58,633 nt of DNA from Asanoa iriomotensis (GTDB lineage Bacteria; Actinomycetota; Actinomycetes; Mycobacteriales; Micromonosporaceae): NCBI RefSeq assembly GCF_016862515.1, contig NZ_BONC01000049.1, forward strand, positions 1-58,633. Direction: 5' to 3'. A program made the translations under genes and the position numbers. The notes beneath the pieces were generated by a model that was not told the origin of the DNA, made no database searches, and saw nothing but the letters and a program-made list of their open reading frames with translations. Shown one piece after another: positions 8,579 through 15,842 of the stretch (its first letter is position 1; each line of letters starts with the position of its first letter).

Positions 8579-9534
8579 CCCGCACCGGCGCCGCGGCCGG
8601 CCACGTCGGCTACTTCCACGAGGCGGTCTGCTACGACAGCGACGACGAGTTGCTCGCCGTCGCGCTGCCGTTCCTGGTCGGCGGGGTCGACTCCAAGGAG
8701 CCGACGGTCGTCGCCCTGGGGCCGGAGAAGGCGGATCTGGTGCGGCGCGCCCTGCCTTTCGCGGCCGCGGCCGCGGTGACCTTCCTGACCGGTGGCAGCG
8801 TGTACGCCCGGCCGGCGGGGGCCATCCGGGCCTATCGCGAGCTGCTCGCGGGGCATGTCGCCGACGGTGCCGGGCAGATCCGCATCGTGGGTGAGATACC
8901 ACGGCCGTCGCTGGGGGCCACGTGGCACTGGTGGGCCCGCTACGAGTCGGCGATCAACCACGCGTTCGACGAGTTTCCCCTGTGGAGTCTGTGCGCCTAC
9001 GACACCCGGGTCGCGCCGTCGGCGGTGATTTCCGACGTCCTGCGTACGCACCCGCGGTCGCTGCATGCGGACGGGCGGCACGAGCCGAGTGCGACGTTCG
9101 CCCAACCGTCGTCGTTCCTGACCGCGTGGCCGCCGGTCGCCGTCGACCCGTTGGAGGCCGGGCCGCCGCTGATCACGCTGGTCGACCCGACGGCGGCCGG
9201 GGCGCGGCACGCGGTGCGGCTCGTCGATCCCGGGTTGCCCGGCGACGACACCGAGGAGCTGGTGATCGCGGTCAGCGAGGTGGTGACCAACGCGCTGCGG
9301 CACGGTCGTCCGCCGGTGCGGGTGCGCTACTGGGCCGGGTCCGACCGGATCGTGGTGTCGGTGACCGACGGCGGGCCGGGGCCGAGCGATCCCTACGCGG
9401 GGCTGCTGCCGTCGCGGGACTCGACGACCGGTGGGCTGGGGCTGTGGATCACCCATCAGTCGTGCAACTACGTGACGTTCTCGCGCGACGAGTCGGGCTT
9501 CACGCTGCGGTTGACGGCGGGCAACCCGAACTGA
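8575..9534 (+). CDS. MEDS-HATPase protein: putative sensory anti-sigma factor kinase
   Basis: A 319-residue protein. The N-terminal MEDS domain (about 8-165: GYFHEAVCYDSDDELLAVALPFL, then WARYESAINHAF and LCAYDTR) is followed by an RsbW/SpoIIAB-type HATPase domain (about 205-315). The ATPase motifs are EVVTNALRHG (N box), VTDGGPGPSDP (G1) and TGGLGLWITHQ (G2), all intact. Such kinases phosphorylate a STAS antagonist and bind a sigma factor or other output. It overlaps the MEDS-STAS gene by 4 bases. No sigma factor gene is adjacent, so the output is unlinked or not a sigma factor. Confidence 0.82.
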   Translation: MTRTGAAAGHVGYFHEAVCYDSDDELLAVALPFLVGGVDSKEPTVVALGPEKADLVRRALPFAAAAAVTFLTGGSVYARPAGAIRAYRELLAGHVADGAGQIRIVGEIPRPSLGATWHWWARYESAINHAFDEFPLWSLCAYDTRVAPSAVISDVLRTHPRSLHADGRHEPSATFAQPSSFLTAWPPVAVDPLEAGPPLITLVDPTAAGARHAVRLVDPGLPGDDTEELVIAVSEVVTNALRHGRPPVRVRYWAGSDRIVVSVTDGGPGPSDPYAGLLPSRDSTTGGLGLWITHQSCNYVTFSRDESGFTLRLTAGNPN

Positions 9535-9545
9535 GCCACTGTACT

Positions 9546-9590
9546 GTCAACTTGGGTTGACGGTTCTGGCCGGTGTCAACTACGGTTGAC
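9546..9590. promoter_or_regulatory. Two GTCAAC-N4-GTTGAC palindromes (tandem operators)
   Basis: Two copies of the same perfect 6-bp-arm palindrome occur at 9546-9561 (spacer TTGG) and 9575-9590 (spacer TACG), with centres 29 bp apart. The second ends 3 bases before the monooxygenase ATG. Tandem identical palindromes over the start of a transcript are the normal picture for a dimeric repressor such as a TetR, MarR or PadR protein. No such regulator gene is adjacent. Confidence 0.75.
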
Positions 9591-9593
9591 GCC

Positions 9594-10757
9594 ATGGTTG
9601 ACGTCGTTGTCGTCGGTGCCGGGCCGGTCGGGTTGATGGTCGCGTTCGAGCTGGCCCGGCTCGGCGTCCAGCCCGTGGTGTTGGAGGCGTTGCCGGCGCC
9701 GAGCCTGGAGCCCAAGGCCAACGGGATCGTCGGGTGTGCGGTGCCGCTGCTGCATTCGCGGGGGTCGTACGCCCCGTTGGGCGGGCGGGGTCGTGTTCCG
9801 CGGCCGGCGCCGCGGTTCATGTACGGGGGATTCCCGCTCGACCTGCGGCGGTTGCCGGACAACCCGGTGTACGTGTTGCCGGTGCCGCAGCGGCGGCTCG
9901 AAGCGGTGCTGGCGGCGTCGGCGGGGGTGCCCGTGCGGCGGGGGCACACGGTTTCCGGGATCGCACCGGACGCTTCCGGTGTGACGGTTTCGGTCGAGGG
10001 GCCGTCGGGTGCGTACTCGCTGCGGTGCGCGTATCTCGTCGGTTGCGACGGCGCGCATTCGCTCGTCCGGAAGGCGGCCGGGATCGGGTTTCCCGGTGTG
10101 TCGGACGACGGCGTGGTCAGCCGGAGCGCGCATGTCGTGCTGCCGCGGCGTGCGCTGACGCGGTTCACCGGCCGGCTGCGGGGGCCCGGCGGCCCGTACC
10201 GGCCGTATCTGTTCCACCGGACCCCGCACGGGGTGTTCTCGTTCGCGCGGTTCGGCAGCGGGCCGCACCTGTTGACCACCCTGGAGTGGGGCGGCTCGGT
10301 GGACGAGACGGTGCCGATGCGGGTGGGTGAGCTGCGGTCGAGCCTGCGGCGGGTGCTGGGGGTCGAGGTCGCGTTCGGCGCGCCGCCGGCGGCCGGCGGT
10401 CCGTACGTGCTGCGGCGGTCGACCGCCCGGCAGAACCGGGTGGCGTCGTCCTACGCGGCCGGTCGGGTGCTGCTCGCCGGGGACGCGGCGCATGTGGTCG
10501 CCGGGTTCGGTGGGCCGCTGCTCAACCTGGGTCTGCTGGACGCGGTCGACCTCGCCGCCCGGCTTCGGCGCGGTGACGTGTCGGGTTACGACGCGGCACG
10601 GCGGCCGTTCGCGGAGCGGGTGCTCGCGTCGTCGGCGGAGCAGTCGGCCCTGCTCGCGCCGGGTCCGGAGGTGGACGCGGCCCGGTCGCTGTTCGCGGCG
10701 TCCCTGCGCACCGAGGCCGGCCTGCGCCGGGTGGCCGACACGATCGCGGGCGGCTGA
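9594..10757 (+). CDS. FAD-dependent monooxygenase, aromatic hydroxylase type
   Basis: A 387-residue flavoprotein. Residues 2-30 form the FAD-binding beta-alpha-beta fold (VDVVVVGAGPVGLMVAFELARLG, then VVLEA). YLVGCDGAHSLVRKAAG near 150 is the DG motif, and GRVLLAGDAAHVVAGFGGPLLNLGLLDAVDLA near 295 is the GD motif. This order is that of class A flavin monooxygenases that hydroxylate aromatic or polyketide substrates with NAD(P)H and O2. I chose the ATG at 9594 because the alternative GTG at 9573 would place the second operator palindrome inside the coding region, and the fold starts at once after the ATG. The substrate is unknown. Confidence 0.85.
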   Translation: MVDVVVVGAGPVGLMVAFELARLGVQPVVLEALPAPSLEPKANGIVGCAVPLLHSRGSYAPLGGRGRVPRPAPRFMYGGFPLDLRRLPDNPVYVLPVPQRRLEAVLAASAGVPVRRGHTVSGIAPDASGVTVSVEGPSGAYSLRCAYLVGCDGAHSLVRKAAGIGFPGVSDDGVVSRSAHVVLPRRALTRFTGRLRGPGGPYRPYLFHRTPHGVFSFARFGSGPHLLTTLEWGGSVDETVPMRVGELRSSLRRVLGVEVAFGAPPAAGGPYVLRRSTARQNRVASSYAAGRVLLAGDAAHVVAGFGGPLLNLGLLDAVDLAARLRRGDVSGYDAARRPFAERVLASSAEQSALLAPGPEVDAARSLFAASLRTEAGLRRVADTIAGG

Positions 10758-10813
10758 GGTTTTCTGTCGTACCCCTCGGGCACGATTCGTGGGCAGCCAT
10801 GAAGAGGGAGACG

Positions 10814-11530
10814 ATGATGATCGGAAAGCTCAAGACGGTGGTCCTGGACGCGGCCGACATCGCCGGCCTGTCGCGGTTCTACCAGGCGCTGGCGGGTTGG
10901 AAAGAGGTGTGGGCCGACGAGGAGTGGGTCACGCTGGAGACCCCCGACGGCTGGCGGATCGCCCTGCAGTCGGCGCCGGACCACCAGCCGCCAGAGTGGC
11001 CGGGCCAGTCGCGCCCGCAGCAAGCCCACCTCGACCTGCGGGTTCCCGACCTTGAGGCGGCCCTGACCCACGCCACGTCGCTGGGCGGCACACTGCTGCG
11101 CCGCAACGAGACGTGGCTGACGGTCGCCGACCTGGCCGGCCACCCCTTCGACCTGTGCCTGAAGGCGGACGACCCCAACACCACGGTGATGGGCGTGATG
11201 CTCGACTGCCCGGACGTCAAGACCCTGAGCCGCTTCTACGCGGAGCTGCTCGGCAAGCCGATCACCTACGAGGCCGACGGCATGGCCATGCTCGGCGACT
11301 ACGGCGCCCAGCCGGTGACGTTCCAGCAGGTGGCCGACTATGTGGCCCCGCAGTGGCCGGATCCGGCCTTCCCGCAGCAGATCCACCTCGACCTCATGGT
11401 CGACGACCTCGACGCCGGCGAGCGGGCGGCGGTCGCCGCGGGCGCCACCCGCCTGCCCGCGGGGTCAGACACCTTCCGCGTCTTCACCGACCCGGCGGGC
11501 AAGCCCTTCTGTCTGACGATCTCTTCATAG
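10814..11530 (+). CDS. VOC (glyoxalase/bleomycin-resistance fold) protein, two-domain
   Basis: A 238-residue protein formed by two tandem VOC modules. The first is about residues 1-120, opening KLKTVVLDAADIAGLSRFYQ and closing with DLAGHPFDLCLK. The second is about 123-238, opening GVMLDCPDVKTLSRFYAELLG and closing with DPAGKPFCLTIS. Both have the paired FY-x-x-LAG/LLG helix and a late Gly-x-Pro-F strand. The usual metal-site Glu in the last strand is absent from both modules, so it may bind a ligand without metal catalysis. The start at 10814 has a GAAGAGGGAGA ribosome site directly upstream; the ATG at 10799 is inside that purine region. Confidence 0.78.
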   Translation: MMIGKLKTVVLDAADIAGLSRFYQALAGWKEVWADEEWVTLETPDGWRIALQSAPDHQPPEWPGQSRPQQAHLDLRVPDLEAALTHATSLGGTLLRRNETWLTVADLAGHPFDLCLKADDPNTTVMGVMLDCPDVKTLSRFYAELLGKPITYEADGMAMLGDYGAQPVTFQQVADYVAPQWPDPAFPQQIHLDLMVDDLDAGERAAVAAGATRLPAGSDTFRVFTDPAGKPFCLTISS

Positions 11531-11635
11531 AGAAATCCGGTGCGGGTTGTCGGATCGGGCCGCGCGCGTTCGTGGGAGGGGTGAAGGGTCGCCCATTCGG
11601 GCGCCAGCCGGACGAGCCAGCGAAGGACCACGATC

Positions 11636-12262
11636 ATGAAGCTCAGGACCGTCACCATGGTCACCGTCGACGGAGTGATGCAGGGCCTCGGCGGGGCCGA
11701 CGAGGACCGCCGGGGCGGGTTCGAGCGCGGCGGATGGGTCGCGCCGATGTTCGACGCCGAGGGAGGGAGCTACCTCAACGAGGTCTACCGGAGCGCCGAG
11801 GCGTTCCTGTTCGGCCGGCACACGTATGACATCTTCGCCGCGTCCTGGGGGACCTGGGCCGACCCGGGCGACAACCCGATCTGGACGGCGTTGAACACGC
11901 GGCCGAAATACGTCGCGTCGACCACGCTCACCGCGCCGCGGTGGTCCGACACGACGGTCCTCTCCGGTGACCTCGCGGCCGCGATCGGCGACCTGAAGGC
12001 CGAGGGCACGGGTGAGCTGCAGGTGCACGGCAGCGGCAACCTGGTCCGTTGGCTGCTCGACCACGGGCTGGTCGACGAGATCACCCTGCTCGTCTGCCCC
12101 GTGGTGCTCGGCCAGGGCACGCGGTTGTTCGCCGACGCCGGGCCGGACGTGGCGCTCGACCTGATCGAGTCGCGGACCACACCCAAGGGGGTCACGATCC
12201 AGAGCTTCCGGCCCACGGGCCGCCCACGCTACGAGACGGCCTCGGCCGACCCGACCGCGTGA
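11636..12262 (+). CDS. RibD C-terminal/dihydrofolate-reductase-family protein
   Basis: A 208-residue protein of the RibD_C/DHFR-like reductase family. It begins MKLRTVTMVTVDGVMQG, the usual first strand with the V-S/V-x-D-G-x-x-x motif. FLFGRHTYDIFAASW follows near residue 60, and LQVHGSGNLVRWLLDHGLVDEITLLVCPVVLGQGTRLF near 125-165 is the NADPH-binding and core strand region. Proteins of this type are widespread in actinobacteria next to VOC and regulator genes; most have no assigned substrate. A second member lies at 53983-54564. It is unlikely to be the true riboflavin reductase because no rib genes are near. Confidence 0.82.
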   Translation: MKLRTVTMVTVDGVMQGLGGADEDRRGGFERGGWVAPMFDAEGGSYLNEVYRSAEAFLFGRHTYDIFAASWGTWADPGDNPIWTALNTRPKYVASTTLTAPRWSDTTVLSGDLAAAIGDLKAEGTGELQVHGSGNLVRWLLDHGLVDEITLLVCPVVLGQGTRLFADAGPDVALDLIESRTTPKGVTIQSFRPTGRPRYETASADPTA

Positions 12263-12288
12263 GCCGGCCGACGATGGGAGCTGGAGGG

Positions 12289-13491
12289 ATGACCAGCGCG
12301 CTGCGTGACCTGCTGGAGCGGCACGTCGCGGGTGGCGCGGTCCCGGGCGTCGTCGCGAGCCTCGGCGCGAGCCTTGGTACCGGCCTAGGCGCGGGCCCCG
12401 GCGCTCTCCCGGGCAACGGCGTCGGCACGGCCCTCGGCGCGGCGGAGCCCGAGATCGTCGCCGTCGGGCGCGTGTCGGTCGGCGGCGCGCCAATGCGCGC
12501 CGACGCGATCATGCGGGTGCGGTCGATGACCAAGGCGGTCACCGCGGTCGCGGCCCTGCGCCTGGTGGCGGCCGGCAGCCTGGGGCTCGACGAGCCGGTG
12601 GAGCGGTGGTTGCCCGAGTTGGCGGACCGGCGGGTGCTGAAGAGCCCGACCGCCGACCTGGGCGACACGTCACCCGCCGTTCGGGCGATCACGCCGCGGC
12701 ACCTGCTGAGCTGCACGTCCGGCTACGGCATGATCGTGGCCGAGTCCCCGCTGCAGCGGGCGATGGCCGACGCCGAGATCGCCGTCGACGTCGAGCCCCG
12801 GACGCTCGCTTCCGACGATTGGCTCGCCCGGCTGGCGGCGCTGCCGTTGGCTTTCGAGCCGGGCGAAGAGTGGCGCTACCACCACTCCTTCGGCATCCTG
12901 GGCATCCTGATCGCCCGGGTGGTCGGCCGGCCGCTGCACGATCACCTGACCGACGACCTGCTCGTTCCTTTGGGTCTGCACGACACCGGGCTGTGGGTCC
13001 CGCCGGGCAGCGTCGACCGGCTGGTGGCCGCCTACCGACAAACCGACGCGGGTCTGGTCGAGATCGAGCCGGCCGCGGGCGGCTCCTTCGCCGGGCGACC
13101 ACCGTTCGACGTGAGCCACGCGGAGCTCGTCTCGACGGCCGGCGACTACACCCGCTTCGCCCGGATGCTGGCCGACGGCGGCCGCTTCGAGGGGCGCCGG
13201 ATCCTGTCGGAGGAGCACCTCCGCCTGATGACGACCGACCAGGTGCCGGCCGCGGCCAAGACACCCGACAGCTTCTTCCCGGGCTTCTGGGACAGCACGG
13301 GCTGGGGCTTCGGCCTCGGCGTCGACACGGCGGGCGAGCACGTGGGCCGCTGCGGCTGGTCGGGCGGCCTGGGCACCAACTTCTTCGTCGACCCGGACGG
13401 CACCGTCGGCGTCCTACTGACCCAGGTGGAGATCGGCGCCTGGACCCAGCCCCTGCTCGCGGAGTTCCACGCCCTGCCCGCAGCGGCGTGA
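12289..13491 (+). CDS. Beta-lactamase-family serine hydrolase with a low-complexity insert
   Basis: A 400-residue class C-like serine hydrolase (esterase or D-aminopeptidase type). Ser79 and Lys82 form the SxxK motif in RSMTK, Tyr197 in WRYHHSFGILG is the general base, and RCGWSGGLGTNFFVDP near the end supplies the third motif region. The start at 12289 follows a CTGGAGGG ribosome site. No signal peptide is present, so a cytoplasmic enzyme is expected. Residues about 23-55 are an odd Gly/Ala/Leu-rich stretch (repeats of ASLGAxLGxGLGAGPGALPG type) where relatives normally have a short beta strand; it looks like a local repeat expansion. Confidence 0.82.
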   Translation: MTSALRDLLERHVAGGAVPGVVASLGASLGTGLGAGPGALPGNGVGTALGAAEPEIVAVGRVSVGGAPMRADAIMRVRSMTKAVTAVAALRLVAAGSLGLDEPVERWLPELADRRVLKSPTADLGDTSPAVRAITPRHLLSCTSGYGMIVAESPLQRAMADAEIAVDVEPRTLASDDWLARLAALPLAFEPGEEWRYHHSFGILGILIARVVGRPLHDHLTDDLLVPLGLHDTGLWVPPGSVDRLVAAYRQTDAGLVEIEPAAGGSFAGRPPFDVSHAELVSTAGDYTRFARMLADGGRFEGRRILSEEHLRLMTTDQVPAAAKTPDSFFPGFWDSTGWGFGLGVDTAGEHVGRCGWSGGLGTNFFVDPDGTVGVLLTQVEIGAWTQPLLAEFHALPAAA

Positions 13492-13795
13492 GCCTCGCAG
13501 GAGACTGCCGCCGACGCCCTCGATCGGCGACGGCCGGCCCACCGGTCGCCGAGCTCCAGCCCGTTCTGACCGTGGCGGGTTGATGTCGGTCACCGGTGGC
13601 GGCCGGGCGTTCGTGGGACGGGGCGGCATGGCGGATGTGCTCGGCGTCGAGGCCGGGTGCCGATGTCGGCTGCCGAGGTCCGGCCTTCAGCAAAGCCAAC
13701 CCTGGCCGACCGGGCCCGACAGCCTGCGGCGGGCGGACGTGGCGCGTCTGGTTACCGTGATCCGGCCCGTTCTGGCCGTGCGGGGCTGATGTCGG
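13492..13795. other. Gene-free spacer made mostly of a decayed copy of the EAL gene tail
   Basis: This stretch lies between the convergent serine hydrolase and GGDEF/EAL genes. From about 13560 it repeats the DNA that encodes the last residues of the EAL protein plus what follows (see the repeat entry). The frames inside it are broken. Apart from the repeat I see no promoter, hairpin with T tract or small gene. Confidence 0.6.
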
Positions 13796-13925
13796 TCAGT
13801 GGTGGTGGCCGGGCGTTCGGGGGATGGGGGCGGCGTGTCGGATGTGCTCGGCGTCCAGGCGGGCGCTGATGTCGGCTGCCGAGCCCGGCCGTCCGTAGTA
13901 CCAGCCTTGGCCGACCGGGCAGCCC
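13560..13925. repeat. Imperfect direct duplication, about 156 bp, period about 206 bp
   Basis: Copy 1 spans about 13560-13715 and copy 2 about 13766-13925. Shared blocks in the same order include CCCGTTCTGrCCGTG, TGATGTCGGTCA, GGCCGGGCGTTCG, CGGATGTGCTCGGCGTC, GATGTCGGCTGCCGAG and TGGCCGACCGGGC, with scattered substitutions and small gaps. Copy 2 includes the 3' end of the GGDEF/EAL gene (Leu-Asp-Ala-Glu-His-Ile-Arg-His-Ala-Ala-Pro). Copy 1 still spells the same residues in one frame but is no longer part of an intact gene. Confidence 0.85.
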
Positions 13926-15736
13926 AGGTCGGCGAGCACCTGGTGGACCCGCGCGTCCTCGACCCCCTCGGCGACCACGCGCATCTCCAGCGTCTCCGCC
14001 ATCTCGATCACGGACCGGAGCAGCGCGCGGTCGACGCGTCGGTCGGCGACCTGGCTGACCAGGCTCTTGTCGACCTTCAGCTCGGTGAGTGGCAGGCGGC
14101 GCAGGTGCTGCAGGGACGAGAAGCCCGAGCCGAAGTCGTCCACGGCGAGGCCTATGCCGGCGTCGGTGATGCGGGCGACCGCACGGTCGACCTGCTCGCC
14201 CTCGGAGATCAGCTCACCTTCGGTGACCTCCACCGTGAGCTGGCCGCGGGCGAGCCCAGCGGCGCCGACCGTCCGCAGGAGATGTTCGACGAAGGCGTCT
14301 CCGGACAGGTCGCGCACGCTGATGTTGACCGCTGCCGCGATGGGCCGGCCTTCCTCGTTCCATCGCCGGAGCTGTGCGGTGACCTCCTCGACCGCGCGTT
14401 GGGTGATGCGGCCCATCAGCGCCGTCGGTTCGGCGACCTCCACGATCGTGCCGGTGTCGACCGCGCCTCGCTGTGGATGCCGCCAGCGCAGCAGGGCCTC
14501 GACGCTCGCCAGGTCGCCGGTGGCCACGTCGACCTGGGGTTGGTAGGCGAAGGTGATCGTGCCGCCCTCGGGGCGGTTGTCCAGCGCCGCGTTCAGGTCG
14601 CGCAGGATTGCCAGCCGGCTCGCCCGGTCGCTGACCGGCATCGGAGCGAAGACCTCGGCCGGGCGGCCGGCGCCGGCCGCCGTGCTGGCCGCGGCGTCCG
14701 CGTGCCGCAGCAGGGTGGTGAGGTCGTCGCCGTGCTCGGGCGCGAGGGCGACGCCGACGGTGCCCCGGATGTCGAACGGCACGCCCGCCACGACCGCCGG
14801 GCGGCCCAACGACGCGACCGTCTCCCGGGCGACCCGGACCGCGGTGTCCGCGTCGTGCCGGCCCGGGAGGACGATGCCGAACTCGTTGCCCTCGACGCGG
14901 CCGACCGCGTCGTCGGTGCCCACCGCGGCTTGCAACCGTCTGGCGACCTCGATGACGAGCTGGTCGCCGACCCGCCGGCCGTACGACTCCCGGACGTCCC
15001 GCAGGCGGCTGCCCTGGAACAGCAGAAAGGCGAACTCGGTCGGATCGGACTTGGCCTCGTCGCGACCCAACAGGCGGGTGACCACGTCCTCCAGGCCGCG
15101 TCGGCTCAGCACGCGGGTCAACGTGTCCCGGCGCAGCGCGCGGGTCTGGCGCTCGAGGAGGTACGCCAGTTCGACCATCCCCACGACCGGCAGCAGGAGG
15201 ACGGCGAACGCCCAGCCGCGCGGTTCGGCGACCACCACGGTGCTGACCAGGAACAGTGAAGCGCTGGCCAGTATGTTGAGGCCGAGACCCCTGGTGAAGG
15301 TGGTGCGCCACGGTCGACCCGTGGCGAGCCGGTCCGCCAGCAGCAGGATGCCGTAGCTGACCAACAGCGCGGCGCCGATCGCGAGCACCACCGCCCCAGC
15401 GGTCGAGCCGTCGAAGCCCTCAGGGCGCCGCAGGGTCCCGACGCCGGTGGCCCACAGCACGGCATCGGCCGCGGCCAGCCCGCCGGTGTTGCGCACCAAA
15501 ACGAGCGCCGTTTCGCGGCGCGACAGGCGGGCCCGCAGGCAGCCGAGCAGGTTGGCGATCGCCTGCACGACCAGGGCGGGACCAAGCCCCCAAACGAGCA
15601 GGATCCCGAAACAGAAGCAAATCGAGAGGAAGACGGTGCTGCCCTTGTGCCGCCGATCCCAGCCCGCGATGGGCCGCACGTCGGCCAGGACCGCGACGGC
15701 GGCGAGGATCCAGAACCCGTCCTGCAGCACGTCCAC
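13796..15736 (-). CDS. Membrane protein with degenerate GGDEF and intact EAL domain (c-di-GMP phosphodiesterase)
   Basis: A 646-residue protein from a GTG start. Residues about 5-215 contain six or seven hydrophobic helices forming a membrane sensor. A GGDEF domain follows (about 215-375) in which the signature reads EGNEF (GRVEGNEFGIVLPG), so cyclase activity is unlikely. The EAL domain (about 395-640) keeps VEALLRWRHP, NISVRDLS, VEVTEGEL, VDDFGSGFSSL and VVAEGVED, which carry the metal and general-base residues, so c-di-GMP hydrolysis is expected. The N-terminus shows no classic MASE signature. The last 30 residues are low-complexity (IPRTPGHHH) and belong to the duplicated DNA. It is divergent from the HEAT-like gene at 15843. 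Confidence 0.88.
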   Translation of the reverse strand: MDVLQDGFWILAAVAVLADVRPIAGWDRRHKGSTVFLSICFCFGILLVWGLGPALVVQAIANLLGCLRARLSRRETALVLVRNTGGLAAADAVLWATGVGTLRRPEGFDGSTAGAVVLAIGAALLVSYGILLLADRLATGRPWRTTFTRGLGLNILASASLFLVSTVVVAEPRGWAFAVLLLPVVGMVELAYLLERQTRALRRDTLTRVLSRRGLEDVVTRLLGRDEAKSDPTEFAFLLFQGSRLRDVRESYGRRVGDQLVIEVARRLQAAVGTDDAVGRVEGNEFGIVLPGRHDADTAVRVARETVASLGRPAVVAGVPFDIRGTVGVALAPEHGDDLTTLLRHADAAASTAAGAGRPAEVFAPMPVSDRASRLAILRDLNAALDNRPEGGTITFAYQPQVDVATGDLASVEALLRWRHPQRGAVDTGTIVEVAEPTALMGRITQRAVEEVTAQLRRWNEEGRPIAAAVNISVRDLSGDAFVEHLLRTVGAAGLARGQLTVEVTEGELISEGEQVDRAVARITDAGIGLAVDDFGSGFSSLQHLRRLPLTELKVDKSLVSQVADRRVDRALLRSVIEMAETLEMRVVAEGVEDARVHQVLADLGCPVGQGWYYGRPGSAADISARLDAEHIRHAAPIPRTPGHHH

Positions 15737-15842
15737 CGCCTCCCAACGTCGTCGGGTAGCTGCTCAACGGTACGTCTCCGACCCCGCGTGATCACCAAAA
15801 TCCGGCCGGGGACGGGATACCCATCCATGGCAGACTCTGGCC

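Noticed and set aside
13796-15736. Active diguanylate cyclase
   Set aside because: The GGDEF signature is EGNEF; only the EAL site is complete.
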